64,000 bases of DNA. Source: an uncultured Pelagibacteraceae bacterium (lineage in GTDB: Bacteria > Pseudomonadota > Alphaproteobacteria > Pelagibacterales > Pelagibacteraceae). The stretch is from contig CACICB010000001.1 in the NCBI GenBank assembly GCA_902585045.1, positions 1 to 64,000 on the forward strand. Direction: 5' to 3'. The position numbers and the translations under genes were made by a program. Of this stretch, positions 44,799-53,009 are shown piece after piece (within the stretch, counting starts at the first letter, position 1; each line of letters starts with the position of its first letter). The notes under the pieces are model-generated. The model was not told the origin of the DNA and did no database searches. It worked only from the letters and a program-made list of their open reading frames with translations.

Positions 44799-45839
44799 TT
44801 AAGATTTTTTGGATAAGGTCATTTCATAAAGTCTACTCAAAGTTCTTTTAAATATTTTTGAATGTTTTTTTGAAGTTCCTAATTTATCAAGCGTACAATT
44901 TAGAGAAATAGTAAGCCTAATTTTTTTTTCATAAAAGATATCAATTAAAGTTATAAATCTTAATTGTTGATTGGAATTAAACTCATTAAAATTAGGAATC
45001 TCCTCAATAAATACATGTTTACATATTTGAGATAAATTTAAATAATCCTCTGCTCCAAGATTTTGATCACATAATTGATTGAAATTGAACCTTGCGACAC
45101 CCTGATAAAAATTAATAATTTTAAAAACTCTTCCTTTTGTATTTATTTCCTTTTCTTCTTTATTTAAATTTTTTGTAAATATTCTAAAATTTTGATTTAT
45201 ATTAAATAATGTTTTCTCATTTAATGGATAAAAAATTCGTTGATTCTTGTCTTGTATCTGGGTTCTATAGTCATCTTCTAAAAATAGTACTTTTTGCACT
45301 GAATTCTTTTTTATTAATTCAATAAAAGGAATAAACTGTTCCCTTTGTAATCCATCTTTATATAGTTCAACTAATTTTGTATTCGTTGTAATTATAATCT
45401 TAATATTCTCTTTGAATATTCTTTCAAATAATTTTCCAAGAATCATTGCATCCACAATATTTGTAACTTGAAATTCATCTAAAAAAATAAGATCGAATTT
45501 TTTTTTTAAATTATGAACGAATTTTGTAATTGAATTTTCTTCACTTTTTTTGTGTCTGAAATCATGAAAGTTAATCATAAATTCATTAAAATGAGCCTTC
45601 ATTTTCTTAGCCTTAACTTGCTCATATACTTGACTCACTATCATTGTCTTTCCAACACCCACATTGCCATATAGATAAAAACAATGTTTATCTGTCTTCG
45701 AAAAGAAACTAATTAATTTCTTTTTTGTATTTAAAAAATCCTCTAAAGATTTTACTACTTCTATTTGTTTTTTATTAATTTCAAATTTATTACTATTGCA
45801 AAATTCTCTAAAAGAATTTTGTAAAGAATTTTTAAACAT
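44799..45839 (-). CDS. zapE: Cell division ATPase ZapE (AFG1-like)
   Basis: AAA-type ATPase of the Afg1/LACE1 family; in E. coli ZapE interacts with FtsZ during constriction under stress. Walker A FYLYGNVGVGKTM and Walker B DLIFLDEFQVTN are intact, followed by IIITTNTKL and the family block FIPFIELIKKN. Length 346 is slightly short (about 375 in E. coli). It lies 3 bases after the tartrate-dehydrogenase-like gene on the same strand. Confidence 0.92.
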   Translation of the reverse strand: MFKNSLQNSFREFCNSNKFEINKKQIEVVKSLEDFLNTKKKLISFFSKTDKHCFYLYGNVGVGKTMIVSQVYEQVKAKKMKAHFNEFMINFHDFRHKKSEENSITKFVHNLKKKFDLIFLDEFQVTNIVDAMILGKLFERIFKENIKIIITTNTKLVELYKDGLQREQFIPFIELIKKNSVQKVLFLEDDYRTQIQDKNQRIFYPLNEKTLFNINQNFRIFTKNLNKEEKEINTKGRVFKIINFYQGVARFNFNQLCDQNLGAEDYLNLSQICKHVFIEEIPNFNEFNSNQQLRFITLIDIFYEKKIRLTISLNCTLDKLGTSKKHSKIFKRTLSRLYEMTLSKKS

Positions 45840-45842
45840 TAA

Positions 45843-46907
45843 TTATATATTATTAAATACAGCTTTAGCGCATTTTACTGTATCGCTATTTCCTTGCAGA
45901 TCCTTTGTTCTATTCTCTTTATTTGCCAAAGTTTTCTCAATTGAATTTTCTATGCTTTTTGATGCCTCATGCTCACCTAAAAAATCTAACATCATTGCTC
46001 CAGACCAAATTTGGCCAATAGGATTTGCTATTCCTTTACCTGCTATATCGGGTGCAGAGCCGTGAACTGGTTCAAACAATGATGGAAATTTTTTATCAGG
46101 GTTTATGTTTCCTGACGGAGCAATTCCTATTGTTCCGGTACATGCTGGCCCTAAATCTGATAAAATATCTCCAAATAAATTTGAGGCAACTACAACGTCA
46201 AACCATTCAGGTGTTAATACAAATCGTGCAGTAAGTATATCAATATGAAATTGATCAGTTTTAATATTAGGATAATTTTTTTTCATTAAATTAAATCTTT
46301 CATCCCAATATGGCATAGTGATTGAAATTCCATTAGACTTTGTTGCATTCGTCACTTTTTTTCTACCTCTTGATTTAGCTAATTCAAAAGCAAATTTTTG
46401 AACTCTATCGATTCCATGCCTTGACATAATTGTTTCTTGTATAGCAATTTCTCTCTCTGAGCCTTGAAACATTTTACCTCCAACTGATGAATATTCTCCC
46501 TCTGTATTTTCTCTTACGATGAGCATGTCTATATCACCTGGATTTTTGTTTGCCAAAGGACAAGGAACGCCATCAAATAGTTTTACTGGTCTTAAATTTA
46601 TATATTGATCAAACTCTCTTCTAAATTTTAGTAATGAACCCCACAGACTTATATGATCTGGAACTTTTGAAGGATCTCCCACTGCACCAAAATATATCGC
46701 GTCATGATCTGAAATTTTTTCTTTCCAATCATCAGGAAGCATTTTTCCATTTTTTTCATAATAATCACATGAAGCAAAATCAAATTCATTAAACTGTATG
46801 TTGAATTGATGTTTTTTTGCAGTTTCTTTTAGTACTTTAATACCTTCTGGCATTACTTCCTTACCTATGCCATCGCCAGCTATTGTTGCTATTTTATAAT
46901 TCTTCAT
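45843..46907 (-). CDS. Tartrate / D-malate dehydrogenase-like beta-decarboxylating dehydrogenase
   Basis: NAD-dependent isocitrate/isopropylmalate dehydrogenase superfamily. IAGDGIGKEVMPEG, FGAVGDP, LRPVKLFDG, VRENTEGEYSSVGG and LFEPVHGSAPDIAGKG are present. The combination FRREFDQYINLRP and CDYYEKNGKMLPDDW fits the TTC (tartrate dehydrogenase, DmlA) branch better than LeuB, but substrate preference (D-malate, tartrate or isopropylmalate) needs assay. No leuCD neighbours are seen here. Length 354 is normal. Confidence 0.85.
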   Translation of the reverse strand: MKNYKIATIAGDGIGKEVMPEGIKVLKETAKKHQFNIQFNEFDFASCDYYEKNGKMLPDDWKEKISDHDAIYFGAVGDPSKVPDHISLWGSLLKFRREFDQYINLRPVKLFDGVPCPLANKNPGDIDMLIVRENTEGEYSSVGGKMFQGSEREIAIQETIMSRHGIDRVQKFAFELAKSRGRKKVTNATKSNGISITMPYWDERFNLMKKNYPNIKTDQFHIDILTARFVLTPEWFDVVVASNLFGDILSDLGPACTGTIGIAPSGNINPDKKFPSLFEPVHGSAPDIAGKGIANPIGQIWSGAMMLDFLGEHEASKSIENSIEKTLANKENRTKDLQGNSDTVKCAKAVFNNI

Positions 46908-46914
46908 AATTGTA

Positions 46915-47886
46915 TTATTGTCTCTTTTCCCATATTAAGCAACTTTTAACAATTTTTCTTAAATTGTTAAATTTTGGCCTCCAGTGAACAAAACGCATTA
47001 ATTTATTATTTGATGCGATAATTTTGACCAGGTCAGCTTTTCTCCTCTTCGTGATTAATATTTTTACTTTTTTTGAAGTTTGTTTTTTAAATTCTTTGGC
47101 AACTTCTAAAACTGAAGTTCCTTTATTATAACCACAATTAAGTATTTTAGATTTATTTGTTTTATCAATTTTTTCTAAGACTTTGAAATGAATCTCCGCA
47201 ATATCACTCACATGAATAAAATCTCTTATACACGAACCATCTTTAGTTTTATAATCATTGCCATAGATTTTGAGTACAGGTCTTTTTTTCATAATTTCTC
47301 TTGAAAAATTCTTAAACAAATGGTCACTTTTATTTATCAATCCAATTTTTCCAGAGGGGCTAGACCCTGCAATATTGAAATATCTAAGTATACCGTAATT
47401 AATTTTGTTTTTTTTGCAAAAAGATTGAATAATCTTTTCGCACTTTACTTTTGTTTTACCGTAAACACTTTTGGGTTTAATAATTGAATTTTCTGAAACT
47501 TCAAACTGACCATCCTTATAAATTGCAGCAGTGGAGGAGAATATGAAATTTTTAATAGTGCTATTACTGCAAGCTTTTAACAAATTTTGTGTTCCAATAA
47601 CGTTATTCCTATAGTATTTTTTTGGATATTTTTCACCTTCACTTATTATTAAACTTGCTGCTAGGTGAATTACGGAGTCAATTTTATTTTCTTTAATAAT
47701 TTTTTTAATATTTTTATTGTTATGAATATTTAGTTTAAAAAACTTAGCTTTTTTATTTATAAGAGAACGGTAGCCCGTTGATAAGTTATCTACTATGTAA
47801 ATTTTTTTTTTATTCTTTACTAATATTTCAGAAATATGTGATCCTATATAACCTGCTCCACCAGTAATAAGAATATTTTTGATCAT
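46915..47886 (-). CDS. galE: UDP-glucose 4-epimerase
   Basis: Interconverts UDP-glucose and UDP-galactose for envelope glycans. The Rossmann start ILITGGAGYIGSHISEIL, the catalytic SxnYxxxK (KSVYGKTKVKCEK) and RDFIHVSDIAEIHFKVLE are typical of GalE. UDP-GlcNAc epimerase activity is possible. Length 323 is normal. It is on the same strand as the iron transporter with a tRNA-Arg gene between (12 bases to the tRNA), and the dehydrogenase gene follows after 7 bases. Confidence 0.9.
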   Translation of the reverse strand: MIKNILITGGAGYIGSHISEILVKNKKKIYIVDNLSTGYRSLINKKAKFFKLNIHNNKNIKKIIKENKIDSVIHLAASLIISEGEKYPKKYYRNNVIGTQNLLKACSNSTIKNFIFSSTAAIYKDGQFEVSENSIIKPKSVYGKTKVKCEKIIQSFCKKNKINYGILRYFNIAGSSPSGKIGLINKSDHLFKNFSREIMKKRPVLKIYGNDYKTKDGSCIRDFIHVSDIAEIHFKVLEKIDKTNKSKILNCGYNKGTSVLEVAKEFKKQTSKKVKILITKRRKADLVKIIASNNKLMRFVHWRPKFNNLRKIVKSCLIWEKRQ

Positions 47887-47898
47887 AGTTTAATTGAA

Positions 47899-47975
47899 TG
47901 GCGCGCCCTGAAGGATTCGAACCTACGACCCTCGGTTTAGAAAACCGATGCTCTATCCAGCTGAGCTAAGGGCGC
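47899..47975 (-). tRNA. tRNA-Arg (anticodon TCT)
   Basis: On the minus strand: acceptor GCGCCCT/AGGGCGC, D-arm GCTCAGCTGGATAGAGC, anticodon arm TCGGTTTTCTAAACCGA with anticodon TCT, T-arm GTAGGTTCGAATCCTTC, discriminator G and encoded CCA. It reads AGA codons, frequent in this AT-rich genome. It sits 17 bases after the iron-transporter ATPase gene and 12 bases before galE, all on one strand. Confidence 0.97.
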
Positions 47976-47992
47976 TCAATTATTATATTTAC

Positions 47993-49063
47993 TTAAAAAC
48001 ATACTAAGTGGTCAATATAAATCGGAGATTTGACACCGAATTGTTCGGATTTTTCATGTTGGTGTATATGGTGAGAATGAACAAATACAGGTAAATGCTC
48101 ACCTTTTTTTGTCTTTAAGGTATAAATAAAATTTGTGCCTCTAAACTTTCTATCTACTACTTCAAGTTTTAATTTACTTTGATCGTCGTGTATTAGATCC
48201 TCGGGTTGTAAAAGGAGTTTTACTTTGGATCCCGATGGAAAACTATTAGATAATTTTCCTCTTATTTCGCCTAGTTCCTCATGTCTTAATCTATGAACTG
48301 CACACTCACTGTCAACTACTTGAACCTCTATAAATATTCCTTTATTCAAAAAATTGGCAACATCAATTGAATTTGGTTCGTGATGAACATTATATGGCAC
48401 ATCAAATTGTTTTAATTCCTGGTCTAATATTATTCCACATTTATCCGCTATCGAGAATGCTTCGTAAGAGTCATGAGTAACAATAATTGTTGTTAAGTTT
48501 ATCCTTTTTAATAATTTTTTTACAGAAACTTGAATTTCTTCCTTTAAGCTTTGATCGATATTAGAAAAGGGCTCATCTAATAATAATAAATCAGGTTTGG
48601 ACATTAAAGATCTCGCTAAAGAAACTCTTTGTGCCTCGCCGGCACTTATTTGATGGGGAAATTTTTCTAATATTGGTTCAATTCTTAATAGTTTAATTAT
48701 TTCTTTAACGTCTATTTTAGAACTGTTACCATTTGATCTTTTTTCTCCAAAATTAATGTTTTCAATGACCTTATAGTTTGGGAATAAAGAATTATCTTGG
48801 AATGAAAGAGCAATATTTCTATTTTCTGGTTCAATATTAATTTCATCTGAAGCTAAGATTGTATCTCTAAGTTTTATTTTTCCAGCACTGAGTTTTTGTA
48901 ATCCAGCTATTGTTCTTAAAATTGTAGTTTTTCCTATTCCTGAAGGACCTAACAAAGAAACTATTTCACCTTGTTTTTCAATTGTAAGATTTACGTTATT
49001 AACTTTATTGGTCTCACTTGCAGTGAAATAACCGTTTTGAATTTCAAAAAAATTCTTACTCAT
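47993..49063 (-). CDS. fbpC: Iron(III) ABC transporter ATP-binding protein
   Basis: ATPase of the iron uptake system. Walker A GPSGIGKTT, Q-loop SFQDNSLFPNY, a modified signature ISAGEAQRVSLARSL, Walker B LLLLDEPFSNID and switch His VTHDSYEAF. The C-terminal regulatory domain ends with a His-rich segment (FVHSHHIHQHEKSEQF) that might sense metal. Length 356 fits FbpC. It lies 12 bases after the permease gene. Confidence 0.9.
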   Translation of the reverse strand: MSKNFFEIQNGYFTASETNKVNNVNLTIEKQGEIVSLLGPSGIGKTTILRTIAGLQKLSAGKIKLRDTILASDEINIEPENRNIALSFQDNSLFPNYKVIENINFGEKRSNGNSSKIDVKEIIKLLRIEPILEKFPHQISAGEAQRVSLARSLMSKPDLLLLDEPFSNIDQSLKEEIQVSVKKLLKRINLTTIIVTHDSYEAFSIADKCGIILDQELKQFDVPYNVHHEPNSIDVANFLNKGIFIEVQVVDSECAVHRLRHEELGEIRGKLSNSFPSGSKVKLLLQPEDLIHDDQSKLKLEVVDRKFRGTNFIYTLKTKKGEHLPVFVHSHHIHQHEKSEQFGVKSPIYIDHLVCF

Positions 49064-49075
49064 TTTTTGATTATA

Positions 49076-50692
49076 TTAATTTTTTTTTGAAAGTATATAT
49101 CTAGATGACAATAGAATTAAAATAGTCGCCCAAAAAATTAGAAAAAGAGATGGCAAAGCAGCTGCTTCTAGCAAGTCTTGAGATGCATAAATATATGCTT
49201 GAGTAGCGAAAGTTTCAAAATTAAAAGGTCTTAAAATCATTGTCATAGGTAATTCTTTAATCACCTCTAAAGAAATTAGTAAAATGATCAATACAATATT
49301 TGTACTTAGATATGGGACGTGTATCTTAAAAAAAGTATTAAATTTAGAGTAACCAAGAAGATATGCACTTTCATCTATCGAGTTATTTATTTTCTCATAG
49401 CTAGATCTAATTCCATTAAAAGATAAAGAAAAAAATCTTATAAAATAAGCTAAAATAAGTCCAAAGATAGACCCTATGAATAAACCTTTTATACTTTTAA
49501 AATTAAAAAAGTGAGATAAAAAATCGCTCAAATTAGAAAAAAAAGTAATAAATGCAACCGCTAAAATCACTCCAGGTACTGCGTATCCTGAGATAGAAAA
49601 ATTGGTTAAATAGCTCAGAATTTTACTTTTCGATATTCTGCTCCCATAATTAATAAATAATGAAATTATCACAATAAATGCACTGGCTATTCCAACTAAA
49701 ATTAAAGTATTTATATTTATTTTAATGATATCAATATCTTGGATATATTTTGGAAATTTAATGGTCCAATAAATCATTTGAGTAACTGGAAAAATAAAAC
49801 TTAAAAAAAAAATCAATGAGCAAATAAAAATTGGAATTATAGACTTTTTTCCAGTTAGCTTAATTTTAGTAATTGGCTTAAATCCTCTACCTGGTTGATG
49901 GTACCTTGCTTCTTTCCTTGAGTAAATTTCTATCGAAAAGAGTAAGAGAATAAAAATTAGTAAAATAAAAGATATCTGATTAGCGGTGTTTAAGTCATCA
50001 AAAGAGAGCCACGAGTTATAAATTCCAGTAGTCAACGTATTAACGTTAAAAAATGATACAGTGCCAAAATCTGATAAACATTCCATTGATACTAAAGCTA
50101 ATCCCGCGATTATTGCTGGTCTTGCAGAAGGCAAAATTATTCTGAAAAAAGTTTCTCTAGACGAAAGACCAAGATTTTTTCCTACTTCAATATAATTATT
50201 CGATTGATAATAAAATGATGCTCTAGTCAAAACATAAACATATGGAAAAAGGGAAAATGATATAGATAATATAGCTCCGATTAGTCCATCTATTTTAGGT
50301 ATAATTAAATTATAATTATTTTCACCAAAAAGAAATGTTAATAATGAAAAGGCTGTGCCATAATTTTCAAAAAAAGCGATTATTGAAAATGCATAAATAT
50401 ATCCAGGAACTGCAAAAGATAAGATTAACGCCCAACTAAAAAATTTAGATAGTGGAAAATCGTAAAAAGATACAAAATATGCGGAAAAAATTCCAAGTAT
50501 TAAAGTGAAAAGCAAAACAAAAAATAAGACTGTTATAGAATTAAAAATATAATCAATTAAAAAAGTATTTTTTAATACGAAAAAATAATTGCTTGTTTCG
50601 GTAAAAAAACTAAAAAAAACGGTAATAATTGGCATAGCTACTACCGCAGCCACAATCAGTGATCCAAAAAACCATATATTATATTTTGTCAT
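49076..50692 (-). CDS. fbpB: Iron(III) ABC transporter permease (fused two-domain)
   Basis: Inner-membrane permease in which two homologous halves are fused, about 12 membrane helices over 538 residues. Both halves carry EAA-type loops (NYIEVGKNLGLSSRETFFRIILP and NSIDESAYLLGYSKFNTFFKIHVP). This architecture is typical of FbpB/SfuB/FutB iron permeases. Its ATG overlaps the TGA of the preceding 59-aa CxxC gene by four bases (ATGA), so it is translationally coupled to it. Confidence 0.92.
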   Translation of the reverse strand: MTKYNIWFFGSLIVAAVVAMPIITVFFSFFTETSNYFFVLKNTFLIDYIFNSITVLFFVLLFTLILGIFSAYFVSFYDFPLSKFFSWALILSFAVPGYIYAFSIIAFFENYGTAFSLLTFLFGENNYNLIIPKIDGLIGAILSISFSLFPYVYVLTRASFYYQSNNYIEVGKNLGLSSRETFFRIILPSARPAIIAGLALVSMECLSDFGTVSFFNVNTLTTGIYNSWLSFDDLNTANQISFILLIFILLLFSIEIYSRKEARYHQPGRGFKPITKIKLTGKKSIIPIFICSLIFFLSFIFPVTQMIYWTIKFPKYIQDIDIIKININTLILVGIASAFIVIISLFINYGSRISKSKILSYLTNFSISGYAVPGVILAVAFITFFSNLSDFLSHFFNFKSIKGLFIGSIFGLILAYFIRFFSLSFNGIRSSYEKINNSIDESAYLLGYSKFNTFFKIHVPYLSTNIVLIILLISLEVIKELPMTMILRPFNFETFATQAYIYASQDLLEAAALPSLFLIFWATILILLSSRYILSKKN

Positions 50693-50868
50693 AAATAAGT
50701 TTTGTTATCAAACATTGAAGAAATAATATTTTTTACCTCCTCAATTTTGATTTCAGAAACTTTTCTATGTGATATTTTTTGTTCCATTTTTTTAGCTTCT
50801 GACATACAAGGAGAACAACCTGTTTTTAACTTATTCAAGTTAATTTTTTTTTTAATTGTTTGTCCCAT
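50689..50868 (-). CDS. Small CxxC protein coupled to the iron permease (not in ORF track)
   Basis: 59-residue ORF from ATG at 50868 to TGA at 50691, too short for the ORF track. It starts MGQTIKKKINLNKLKTG and contains one CxxC motif (GCSPCMSEAKKMEQ), followed by a charged, probably helical tail (VSEIKIEEVKNIISSMF). No signal peptide or membrane span. It begins 10 bases after the stop of the iron-binding-protein gene and overlaps the permease start as ATGA, so it belongs to the iron operon. The two cysteines could bind iron, another metal or an Fe-S cluster, or be redox-active; no known family is recognised. Confidence 0.75.
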   Translation of the reverse strand: MGQTIKKKINLNKLKTGCSPCMSEAKKMEQKISHRKVSEIKIEEVKNIISSMFDNKTYL

Positions 50869-50878
50869 ATATTTATAA

Positions 50879-51901
50879 CTACTTCCACCCTGCTGCAGTC
50901 ATTACTTCTAAAGCATCTGCTTGTCTTTTTCCGTAATTAACAACCTTGGTTTTTAGATCTTGTTTAAAATCTAACCCCATATTTACAACAAGTGGATGTG
51001 GAGACACACCTTTTATCATTGGATACTCAAAAGTATTATTTACAATATGATTTTGAGCTTCCTCACTTAATAAAAACTCAACTAATTTTATTGCGTTAGC
51101 TTTATTTGGTGCACTTTTTACTAGTCCCGCACCGCTGATATTCATGTGAGTTCCTCTTCCATCTTGATTAGGAAAGAAAGGTTTTACTTTTTTAGCAGCA
51201 GCTTGCTGTTCTGGACCTTTTTTTCCAGAAAGCATTAGCGCTAAATAGTAAGTGTTAGCTACTGCTATATCTGCCTCTCCTGCAGCTACAGCAAGTATTT
51301 GTGCTCTATCATTACCTTTTGGAGATCTTGCCATATTAGCAACCATTCCTTTTGACCAATCAGCTATTTTACCTTTTCCATTATTTTTAATTAATGAAGC
51401 TACAAGTGATTGATTATAGATATTGTTAGAAGCTCTAATAACTAATCTACCTTTCCATTTTGGATCAGCTAAACTCTCGTAAGTTAAACCGGCTAATTCT
51501 GCACCACTTACTCTTTCTGGAGCGAAATATACAATTCTAGCTCTCTTAGCTATACCAGTCCATTTTGATGTTCTGAAATTACTAGGCACAGCTGACTTTA
51601 TTGCTGCGCTTGTAAGTCCCCCTTGAAGATTAGCTTCAAAAGCACCAAGTCTTCCAGCATCTGCTGTAATGTAAAGATCAGCTTGGCTGTCAGCTCCCTC
51701 TTCAATTATCCTTTTTTCTAAAGCACCTGATTTGCCTGATACAACGTTTACTTTTATTCCTGTCTTAGCAGTAAATTTTTCATAAAGTTGAACATCAGAA
51801 TCATAGTGCCTTGCACTAAAAATATTTACCTCATTAGCAAACAAACTTCCTACAAATGAGACTAAAAAAAGATAGCTTATTATAAGTGTTTTTTTCATCA
51901 T
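50879..51901 (-). CDS. fbpA: Iron(III) ABC transporter substrate-binding protein (FutA/FbpA-like)
   Basis: Periplasmic ferric-iron receptor. Signal peptide LIISYLFLVSFVGSLFA, then NEVNIFSARHYDSDVQLYEKF, the typical start of FutA/IdiA-type proteins. The iron-coordinating tyrosine pair is visible in IAVANTYYLALML, and HYDSD supplies further candidate ligands. Length 340 is normal. Two in-frame ATG codons open the gene, with GGGGA immediately before. Two Fur-box-like operators lie directly upstream, so iron-dependent repression is expected. Confidence 0.94.
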   Translation of the reverse strand: MMKKTLIISYLFLVSFVGSLFANEVNIFSARHYDSDVQLYEKFTAKTGIKVNVVSGKSGALEKRIIEEGADSQADLYITADAGRLGAFEANLQGGLTSAAIKSAVPSNFRTSKWTGIAKRARIVYFAPERVSGAELAGLTYESLADPKWKGRLVIRASNNIYNQSLVASLIKNNGKGKIADWSKGMVANMARSPKGNDRAQILAVAAGEADIAVANTYYLALMLSGKKGPEQQAAAKKVKPFFPNQDGRGTHMNISGAGLVKSAPNKANAIKLVEFLLSEEAQNHIVNNTFEYPMIKGVSPHPLVVNMGLDFKQDLKTKVVNYGKRQADALEVMTAAGWK

Positions 51902-51911
51902 TCCCCGTTTT

Positions 51912-51928
51912 TGATAATGATTATCATT
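51912..51928. promoter_or_regulatory. Fur-box-like operator 1
   Basis: TGATAATGATTATCATT contains the near-perfect palindrome AATGAT-T-ATCATT (51916-51928), matching the classical Fur consensus GATAATGATAATCATTATC closely. It lies 15 bases upstream of the first ATG of the iron-binding-protein gene. Confidence 0.85.
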
Positions 51929-51938
51929 TACAATATAT

Positions 51939-51956
51939 TGAGAATGATTATCATTA
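51939..51956. promoter_or_regulatory. Fur-box-like operator 2
   Basis: TGAGAATGATTATCATTA repeats the same 13-base core AATGATTATCATT (51943-51955), 27 bases centre-to-centre from box 1. A -10-like AATATATTG stretch lies between the two boxes, so bound repressor would cover the promoter. Confidence 0.85.
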
Positions 51957-52024
51957 GCATAATTGACGCAGTTTATCTCCTTTTAACTTGTTGATAACTT
52001 TTCAAAAATGGAGTTAATAGACTT

Positions 52025-52240
52025 ATGTTGCAAATCAACCCTAAAAAATTCAAAAATATTGAAAATAAATCAATTCCTTCACCTTTAAGACCTAAATTTA
52101 GAAATAAAGCTGAAACTAATATCTATTTCCTCTCAAAAAGAAAATTTCAAAGCGAAAAAAAACAGTCATTCCTAAAAAACATTAAATTAATCTCTGGAAT
52201 TGTAATTTTAGTAGTTGGTGGCTACTTGTTGTCTAATTAA
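52025..52240 (+). CDS. Small hypothetical tail-anchored membrane protein, divergent from iron operon
   Basis: 71 residues: a basic, polar N-terminal region (KSIPSPLRPKFRNKAET) and a single C-terminal helix (LISGIVILVVGGYLLSN). Not recognised. A GGAG motif lies about 12 bases before the ATG. It is divergent from the Fur-controlled iron operon and its end overlaps the convergent hydratase-like gene by 8 bases, the overlap style of real genes here. Likely but not certain to be expressed; it could share Fur control. Confidence 0.55.
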   Translation: MLQINPKKFKNIENKSIPSPLRPKFRNKAETNIYFLSKRKFQSEKKQSFLKNIKLISGIVILVVGGYLLSN

Positions 52241-53009
52241 TTTTAGTTTTAACTGATCCCAATTTTTCAATTTTTCCTTTGTAGATACCTTTGCATAGAA
52301 TTGGAACAACTCCTACTGATGAACCAGTAAAAACATAAAAATCTTTATCATGTTTAATTTTATCTTTCTGAAGCTTTTTTAAAACAAATAATAAAGAATT
52401 CATAGGATTTATATAAACAGTATTGGTATTTCCATTTACTGATTGTTTAATCTTCAAATTAGAAATATTCGTTTTTAAATTTTTTACATTATTATTTCTA
52501 AATTTTTTTTTTGTTCCAATAACAAATTTTACATTAGCTCCAAAATCAGAACATAAGTCTCCAAAACTTTTAATACCTTTTTTCTTTTGTCTATAGCCAA
52601 CTACTTCAATGCATGGAGCAATATAATTTATAAATTGTTTCATATTATTTTTTGATATTTTTTTTTTGAAATCAAAAAAATTTTTTTTAAGCAGATAACA
52701 AACTTCAAGTTCAATACCTAAAGTATATTCATTTATTTTTACGGATTTGTTATTTTTCAATACGTTATGCTTATATACAGAAGCGTAGAAAGGTTCTTTT
52801 TCTTTTAGTTTTTTAATAACAGGTATCCCCGTTCCCCCTGCTTTAAATCCTATAATTGGTTTTTTAATTTTACTTTCACATAATTTTCTAAATTTATCAG
52901 CATTCAAAAGTTTTTTTGTGTACTTGTTTGAAATAGGATTTATAATTTTATTTTTTAGAAAAGCTTTTACAATTCTATTAGCGACTAAATTTGAATTTTT
53001 ATCTTCCAT
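52233..53009 (-). CDS. 2-keto-4-pentenoate hydratase / fumarylacetoacetase-like protein
   Basis: Resembles the MhpD branch of the FAH superfamily. GFKAGGTG near residue 54, YTLGIELEVCYLL with acidic metal-binding residues, YIAPCIEVVGYR and the C-terminal YVFTGSSVGVVPI fit this fold. The true substrate (hydratase or decarboxylase of 2-oxo acids) cannot be told. At 258 residues it has a typical length but is strongly lysine-enriched. Its start overlaps the pfkA stop by one base, so it is expressed with phosphofructokinase. Confidence 0.72.
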   Translation of the reverse strand: MEDKNSNLVANRIVKAFLKNKIINPISNKYTKKLLNADKFRKLCESKIKKPIIGFKAGGTGIPVIKKLKEKEPFYASVYKHNVLKNNKSVKINEYTLGIELEVCYLLKKNFFDFKKKISKNNMKQFINYIAPCIEVVGYRQKKKGIKSFGDLCSDFGANVKFVIGTKKKFRNNNVKNLKTNISNLKIKQSVNGNTNTVYINPMNSLLFVLKKLQKDKIKHDKDFYVFTGSSVGVVPILCKGIYKGKIEKLGSVKTKIN

